Assembly: GCA_938028745.1 (NCBI GenBank)
Contig: CALIZL010000011.1
Location: 1-47,513, forward strand
DNA from: an uncultured Prevotella sp.
GTDB taxonomy: Bacteria > Bacteroidota > Bacteroidia > Bacteroidales > Bacteroidaceae
Reading direction: 5' to 3'
Length of the DNA: 47,513 bases
Of this stretch, positions 43,502-47,513 are shown in pieces. Below the pieces are notes generated by a model. It worked only from the letters and a program-made list of their open reading frames with translations, was not told where the DNA came from and ran no database searches. Position numbers and translations under genes: made by a program. Each line of letters opens with the position of its first letter. Position 1 is the stretch's first letter.

Positions 43502-44380
43502 ATGAAAGGAATCGTACTTGCCGGAGGTTCAGGTACTAGGCTCTACCCCATCACAAAAGGTGTAAGTAAGCAGTTGATACCCATTTTTGACAAGCCCATG
43601 ATTTACTATCCCATATCTGCGTTGATGCTAGCAGGCATCAAAGAGATATTGATTATATCCACCCCACACGACCTTCCAGGTTTCGAACGCCTATTGGGCG
43701 ATGGGAAAGATTTGGGCGTAAGGTTTGAATATGCCGAACAACCCAGCCCTGATGGTCTGGCCCAAGCGTTCATCATCGGCGAGAAGTTCATTGGCAACGA
43801 CACCGTTTGCCTTGTACTTGGCGACAACATCTTTTACGGAGCCGGGTTCACAGGCATGCTCAGGCAGAGTGTAGAAGCCGCGAACAACGGCAAGGCAACG
43901 GTATTCGGCTATTACGTTAACGACCCCGAACGCTATGGCGTGGCCGAGTTCGACGACAAAGGCAACTGTCTTAGCATCGAAGAAAAGCCCAAACACCCAA
44001 AGAGCAACTACGCAGTTGTGGGCTTATATTTCTACCCCAACGCTGTAGTTGAAGTTGCTAAGAACATTAAGCCCAGCGCAAGAGGCGAATTGGAAATAAC
44101 AACCGTTAACCAAGAGTTCCTTTCAAGAGGGGCATTAAAAGTGCAAACACTGCAAAGAGGTTTCGCCTGGTTAGACACGGGCACACACGACAGCCTTAGC
44201 GAAGCTAGTACATTCATCGAAGTAATTGAGAAAAGACAAGGCCAAAAGGTTGCTTGCCTCGAAGAGATTGCAATGGACAACAAGTGGATTGACAAAGAAC
44301 AAGTGAAGGCTTTGGCCCAACCCATGATTAAAAACGAGTACGGGCAATACCTCATGCGCATTGCCGAAATGGCGAAATAA
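43502..44380 (+). CDS. rfbA: Glucose-1-phosphate thymidylyltransferase
   Basis: RfbA makes dTDP-glucose from glucose 1-phosphate and dTTP, the first step to dTDP-rhamnose and related sugars. The 292-residue length is exact for the family. Motifs are LAGGSGTRLYPIT (6-18), SKQLIPIFDKPMIYYP (22-37), LVLGDNIFYG and EEKPKHPKSNYAVVGLYFY, with GELEITTVN and FAWLDTGTHDSL near the C-terminal half. No rfbB, C or D gene follows within the window; the next gene is the BY-kinase. Confidence 0.97.
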   Translation: MKGIVLAGGSGTRLYPITKGVSKQLIPIFDKPMIYYPISALMLAGIKEILIISTPHDLPGFERLLGDGKDLGVRFEYAEQPSPDGLAQAFIIGEKFIGNDTVCLVLGDNIFYGAGFTGMLRQSVEAANNGKATVFGYYVNDPERYGVAEFDDKGNCLSIEEKPKHPKSNYAVVGLYFYPNAVVEVAKNIKPSARGELEITTVNQEFLSRGALKVQTLQRGFAWLDTGTHDSLSEASTFIEVIEKRQGQKVACLEEIAMDNKWIDKEQVKALAQPMIKNEYGQYLMRIAEMAK

Positions 44381-44452
44381 AGCATTGAAATTTCTCAAAC
44401 AATAGTTAAACATTATAGGTAAAGAGAGATAGAGAAAGAAACAACAGATTGT

Positions 44453-46957
44453 ATGGAAGAGAATATAAAAAACAACACCCCGGATAACGAACAAGCCCAA
44501 GCGGGCAAATCGCTATTCAATTTCCAAACCGTTTACATGACCCTCATTCTGAATTGGAAATGGTTTGTATTGTCGTTAATCATTTGTCTGGGGTTGGCCA
44601 GCATTTACTTGCGATACACCATCCCGATTTATCAGACTTACGCTAAACTGCTCATCAAAGAAGAGAATACCAGCAGGGGACGCAACAGTTTGCAATACTC
44701 CACAAACCTTGGAGTGGTTTCCAATTCAACAGGTATTGATAATGAAATGGAAATACTCAAGTCGAGTTCTATTGCCATTCAGGCTGTTAAAGACCTTAAA
44801 CTATACACCACTTACATGAGTGCGGGTAAAGTAACCAATAGGCTGATGTACAAAACTCAACCTATAACGGTAGACATCGACCCTTTACACCTCGACATGT
44901 TGAACCACTCAATATCCCTAACCATCACTCGTGAAGGAAAGAACTACCATGTTGAGGGCACTTATTATTCCACCAATCCCGAAGCACCAGGGAAGGCCTA
45001 TGCCATCGATAAAACCTTTACGGCTCTGCCAGCGGCTCTTGGAACACAGACGGGTATCATTACCTTTATGCCCAACTCCACCACCCCCATGAAAGATGGA
45101 GAGAAAATGTTGGTACGAATTAGCCCACCTAAGGCCGTAGCCATTGGTTATGCCTCGGGCTTAAGCATAGCTCAGTCGTCGAAGAGCACCTCTATCGCCG
45201 TACTTTCCATTAACGACCAAAGTCCCGAACGCGCCATCGACTACCTTAAACAGCTTGCTATCTGCTATAACAGGCAAGCTAACGAAGATAAGAACGAAGT
45301 GGCCGTGAGAACCGAAGAGTTCATCAACGGAAGGTTGGAGAAGATTAACACCGAATTGGGAAGTACCGAAAGCCAACTGGAAAGCTACAAGAAAGCCAAC
45401 AAGATGGTGGAATTGCAGATGAGCGCAAACCAAGCCTTGTCCAATAGCGACCAATACGACCAGAAACTTGCCGAGGCCAACACGCAGATTGCGTTGCTCA
45501 ACAGCATCAACGACTACATGAACCAGCCTTCGAACAAATACGAAACGTTGCCTGCCAACATCGGCATTAGCGACCAATCGGCCGTTTCGCTCATCAACAA
45601 GTACAACGAAATAGTACTCGAACGAAACAGACTGCTTAGAAGTGCATCGGAAAACAGCCCAACTGTTACGCCGCTTACTTCGCAGCTAGACGACCTTTCG
45701 AGCAGCATACGCCGCGCAATGGCACAGGCCAAACGCAGCATGGACATTCAAAGAAGTGCCGTGGCTTCGCAGTATGGCAAATATAACAGCATGATACAAC
45801 AAACACCCGAGCAAGAAAAAACGATGAAACAAATTGGTAGGCAGCTCGAGGTGAAAGCAGGACTGTATCTGATGTTGCTACAAAAGCGCGAAGAAAACTC
45901 CATTTCTCTTGCCGCAACAGCTGATAAAGGAAAACTAATCGACGACCCCACGGTCGTTGGTAAGGTCGCGCCACGCTCTTCAACCATCTACATGGGCGCA
46001 TTGGTAGCTGGCTTAGCCATACCAAGTGTGATATTTTTCCTCCTCAGCTTCTTCAGATATAAGATTGAAGGGCACGACGATGTGGCACGCCTTACTTCTC
46101 TGCCCATCGTTGCCGATGTGGCTGTGGCCAGCGATACGGCTAAAACCAAGGCCGACATTGTTGTTCACGAGAACCAGAACAACCAGATGGAAGAAATATT
46201 CCGCTCGATGCGTACCAACGTACAGTTCATGCTTAAAGAGAACGAAAAGGTTATTTCGTTCACATCAAGCATATCGGGCGAAGGCAAAACTTTCATCGCC
46301 GCAAACCTCGCCGTGTCGTTCGCACTACTTGGCAAGAAGGTTGTCTTGGTTGGTCTTGATATCCGTAAGCCGCGATTGGCTGAATTATTCGAGATTGACG
46401 ACCACCGACATGGTATTACCAACTTGCTAACAAAGAGCGTAGTAACAGCTGCCGACATACAGGCGCAGATGTTGCCATCGGGCGTTAACGAGAACTTAGA
46501 ATTGCTGATGGCCGGACCTATACCGCCAAACCCTGCGGAGTTGCTTACAAGAACTTCGCTAGACGACATCATGGACTTGCTCAAACGCACATACGACTAC
46601 ATCATTATCGACACCGCGCCTGTGGGTCTTGTTACAGATACATTGCAAGTGGGCAGGGTTTCTAACCTCACGGTGTACGTTTGTCGCGCCGACTACACGC
46701 CAAAAGAGAATTTCGAGCTCATCAACACGCTTCACGTAGAAAACAAGTTGCCCAACATTTGCGTTGTGGTTAACGGCATCGACCTCTCTAAGAAGAAGTA
46801 CGGCTACTACTATGGCTATGGCAAATACGGCAGATACGCCAAGTATGGCTATTATGGCAAACACGGTAAGTATGGTCGCTATAACAACTATGGCAACTAT
46901 GGCAATTACAGTAACAGCCATTACAGCAACGAGAACGATACATCGGTGAAACAATAA
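44453..46957 (+). CDS. Polysaccharide biosynthesis tyrosine autokinase (Wzc/BY-kinase with Wzz domain)
   Basis: This is a fused inner-membrane chain-length regulator and bacterial tyrosine kinase that controls polysaccharide polymerisation and export. Of 834 residues, TM1 lies about 33-53, the Wzz domain and coiled coils fill about 60-500 (with a GNVR-like region near 450), and TM2 lies about 515-536. The cytoplasmic kinase has Walker A ISGEGKT (607-613), Walker A' VVLVGLDIRKPR and Walker B DYIIIDTAPVG. The tail from about 780 (KKKYGYYYGYGKYG...) has 16 tyrosines in 55 residues, mostly as YG(K/R/N)Y units, the autophosphorylation site cluster. Confidence 0.95.
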   Translation: MEENIKNNTPDNEQAQAGKSLFNFQTVYMTLILNWKWFVLSLIICLGLASIYLRYTIPIYQTYAKLLIKEENTSRGRNSLQYSTNLGVVSNSTGIDNEMEILKSSSIAIQAVKDLKLYTTYMSAGKVTNRLMYKTQPITVDIDPLHLDMLNHSISLTITREGKNYHVEGTYYSTNPEAPGKAYAIDKTFTALPAALGTQTGIITFMPNSTTPMKDGEKMLVRISPPKAVAIGYASGLSIAQSSKSTSIAVLSINDQSPERAIDYLKQLAICYNRQANEDKNEVAVRTEEFINGRLEKINTELGSTESQLESYKKANKMVELQMSANQALSNSDQYDQKLAEANTQIALLNSINDYMNQPSNKYETLPANIGISDQSAVSLINKYNEIVLERNRLLRSASENSPTVTPLTSQLDDLSSSIRRAMAQAKRSMDIQRSAVASQYGKYNSMIQQTPEQEKTMKQIGRQLEVKAGLYLMLLQKREENSISLAATADKGKLIDDPTVVGKVAPRSSTIYMGALVAGLAIPSVIFFLLSFFRYKIEGHDDVARLTSLPIVADVAVASDTAKTKADIVVHENQNNQMEEIFRSMRTNVQFMLKENEKVISFTSSISGEGKTFIAANLAVSFALLGKKVVLVGLDIRKPRLAELFEIDDHRHGITNLLTKSVVTAADIQAQMLPSGVNENLELLMAGPIPPNPAELLTRTSLDDIMDLLKRTYDYIIIDTAPVGLVTDTLQVGRVSNLTVYVCRADYTPKENFELINTLHVENKLPNICVVVNGIDLSKKKYGYYYGYGKYGRYAKYGYYGKHGKYGRYNNYGNYGNYSNSHYSNENDTSVKQ

Positions 46958-46971
46958 AGCCATTTCATAAC

Positions 46972-47007
46972 GCGGGTTTCATCAGCCATAAAGCCGATGA
47001 AACCCGC
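46972..47007. promoter_or_regulatory. Strong hairpin between the BY-kinase gene and the HAD-like gene
   Basis: GCGGGTTTCATC (46972-46983) and GATGAAACCCGC (46996-47007) form a perfect 12-bp stem with a 12-base loop. No T tract follows; the next ATG is 16 bases after the stem. It may act as a processing site, an RNA stabiliser or a weak terminator. Confidence 0.55.
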
Positions 47008-47022
47008 TAAATACAAATAAGA

Positions 47023-47454
47023 ATGACAATAGCAGTTGATTTCGACGGAACTATCGTAGAACACCGTTACCCAGAAATAGGAGAAGAAATACCTTTCGCC
47101 ACCGAAACGTTGAAAATGCTCATCAAAGACAGGCATAGGCTTATCTTGTGGAGCGTAAGGGAGGGCGAATTGCTGGACGAGGCTGTGGAATGGTGCAGGC
47201 AACGCGGCGTGGAGTTCTATGCAGTGAACCGCGACTACCCAGAAGAGGAGAAAGAGAAGAACAACCATTTTTCTAGAAAGCTCAAAGCCGACCTATTTAT
47301 CGACGACCGTAACGTTGGCGGACTTCCAGATTGGGGTGAGATTTATCGGATGGTAACAGAGAATGTTACCTACAAACAAATCGTTAGGAACGCTATCAGG
47401 GCACACAACAATCCCGAAAGCTACAAGAAAAAGAAGCATTGGTGGCAATTCTGA
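47023..47454 (+). CDS. Small HAD-superfamily-like protein
   Basis: The 143-residue protein starts with the HAD motif I DFDGT (Asp6 nucleophile, Asp8), followed by motif II (LILWSVREG, Ser44), Lys86 in a plausible motif III place, and motif IV IDDRNVGG (Asp94-Asp95). It has no cap domain of note, and its closest look is to small Bacteroidetes hydrolases found in polysaccharide loci, perhaps phosphatases acting on sugar phosphates. The substrate is unknown. It follows a hairpin downstream of the BY-kinase gene and is followed by the end of an IS5-type element. Confidence 0.82.
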   Translation: MTIAVDFDGTIVEHRYPEIGEEIPFATETLKMLIKDRHRLILWSVREGELLDEAVEWCRQRGVEFYAVNRDYPEEEKEKNNHFSRKLKADLFIDDRNVGGLPDWGEIYRMVTENVTYKQIVRNAIRAHNNPESYKKKKHWWQF

Positions 47455-47460
47455 CAAGTT

Positions 47461-47513
47461 GAAGTCATCTAGACTTTTCCCTCTTTCTTATCTTTTTCAG
47501 AAAAATCAGTATA
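47461..47513 (-). mobile_element. End of a second IS5-family element (partial at window edge)
   Basis: AAGTCATCTAGACTTTT (47462-47478) matches the inverted repeat of the IS5 remnant at 20984-21899 at all but one or two positions. The following CTCTTTCTTATCTTTTTCAG parallels the interior of its right end (CCCTTTCTTATCTTCTTGAG on the complementary strand). The transposase would therefore read on the minus strand, its 3' end lying here. The rest is outside the window. Confidence 0.75.

Noticed and set aside
1..47513. tRNA or rRNA genes
   Set aside because: No cloverleaf-type sequence or rRNA segment was recognised by eye; a covariance-model search would settle it.

Overview
The window looks like chromosomal DNA of a Bacteroidetes bacterium, most likely a Prevotella-type member of the Prevotellaceae. 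The evidence is the gene order of the F-type ATP synthase (beta, epsilon, an extra small membrane protein, a, c, b), Bacteroidetes-type promoter boxes (TAnnTTTG, sometimes with TTTG about 20 bp upstream), Bacteroidetes-only families such as the DUF4296 lipoprotein, eukaryote-like IleRS and GlgB, and the scarcity of Shine-Dalgarno sites. The species assignment is an inference from family resemblance, not from a search.

Layout. Positions 1-4070 (minus): ATP synthase operon atpD-atpC-(atpI-like)-atpB-atpE-atpF, cut by the window edge. 4201-6733 (minus): pfkA and the sodium/proton antiporter nhaD. 6734-8066: a long non-coding interval holding copy 1 of a roughly 640-bp repeat. 8067-12673 (minus): M13 metallopeptidase, ABC-F ATPase, and a short HPPK (FolK)-like protein. 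12939-15341 (plus): a LysM glucosaminidase and an M64 metallopeptidase. 15381-22100: an AT-rich accessory island with a 191-bp MITE-like element, three minus-strand surface-polysaccharide genes (flippase, FrhB-type Fe-S oxidoreductase, polysaccharide pyruvyl transferase) split by a dead IS982-family element, then a dead IS5-family element and a 22-bp tandem repeat. 22346-31424 (minus): a probable long operon ileS - DksA-like - lspA - DUF4296 lipoprotein - small ORF - M23 peptidase - C69 dipeptidase, ending at a good terminator. 31689-34529 (plus): low-molecular-weight phosphotyrosine phosphatase and a Pif1-like helicase. 34530-34783: two adjacent minisatellites. 34776-36924 (minus): iron/cobalamin-type ABC permease and binding lipoprotein, with no ATPase gene. 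36934-37960: non-coding interval with copy 2 of the large repeat, inverted relative to copy 1. 37961-43056 (minus): a membrane protein, GlgB, a YhcH-family protein and a MORN-repeat protein. 43502-47454 (plus): start of an exopolysaccharide locus, with rfbA, a BY-kinase/Wzz chain-length regulator with a tyrosine-rich tail, and a small HAD-like protein. The window ends inside a second copy of the IS5-family element.

Functionally the core genes cover energy coupling (ATP synthase, Na+/H+ antiport, phosphofructokinase, glycogen branching), translation (IleRS, ABC-F), lipoprotein maturation and envelope peptidases (LspA, M13, M23, M64, C69, glucosaminidase), and surface polysaccharide assembly under a likely kinase/phosphatase pair (BY-kinase at 44453, phosphatase at 31689, not adjacent).

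The strongest unexplained signal is the pair of inverted intergenic repeats at about 7227-7855 and 37080-37724. They share long near-identical blocks, a central array of degenerate 22-bp units and no shared reading frame. The other main point is that IleRS carries GIHH in place of the HIGH motif, the swapped signature linked to very high mupirocin resistance in type 2 IleRS.
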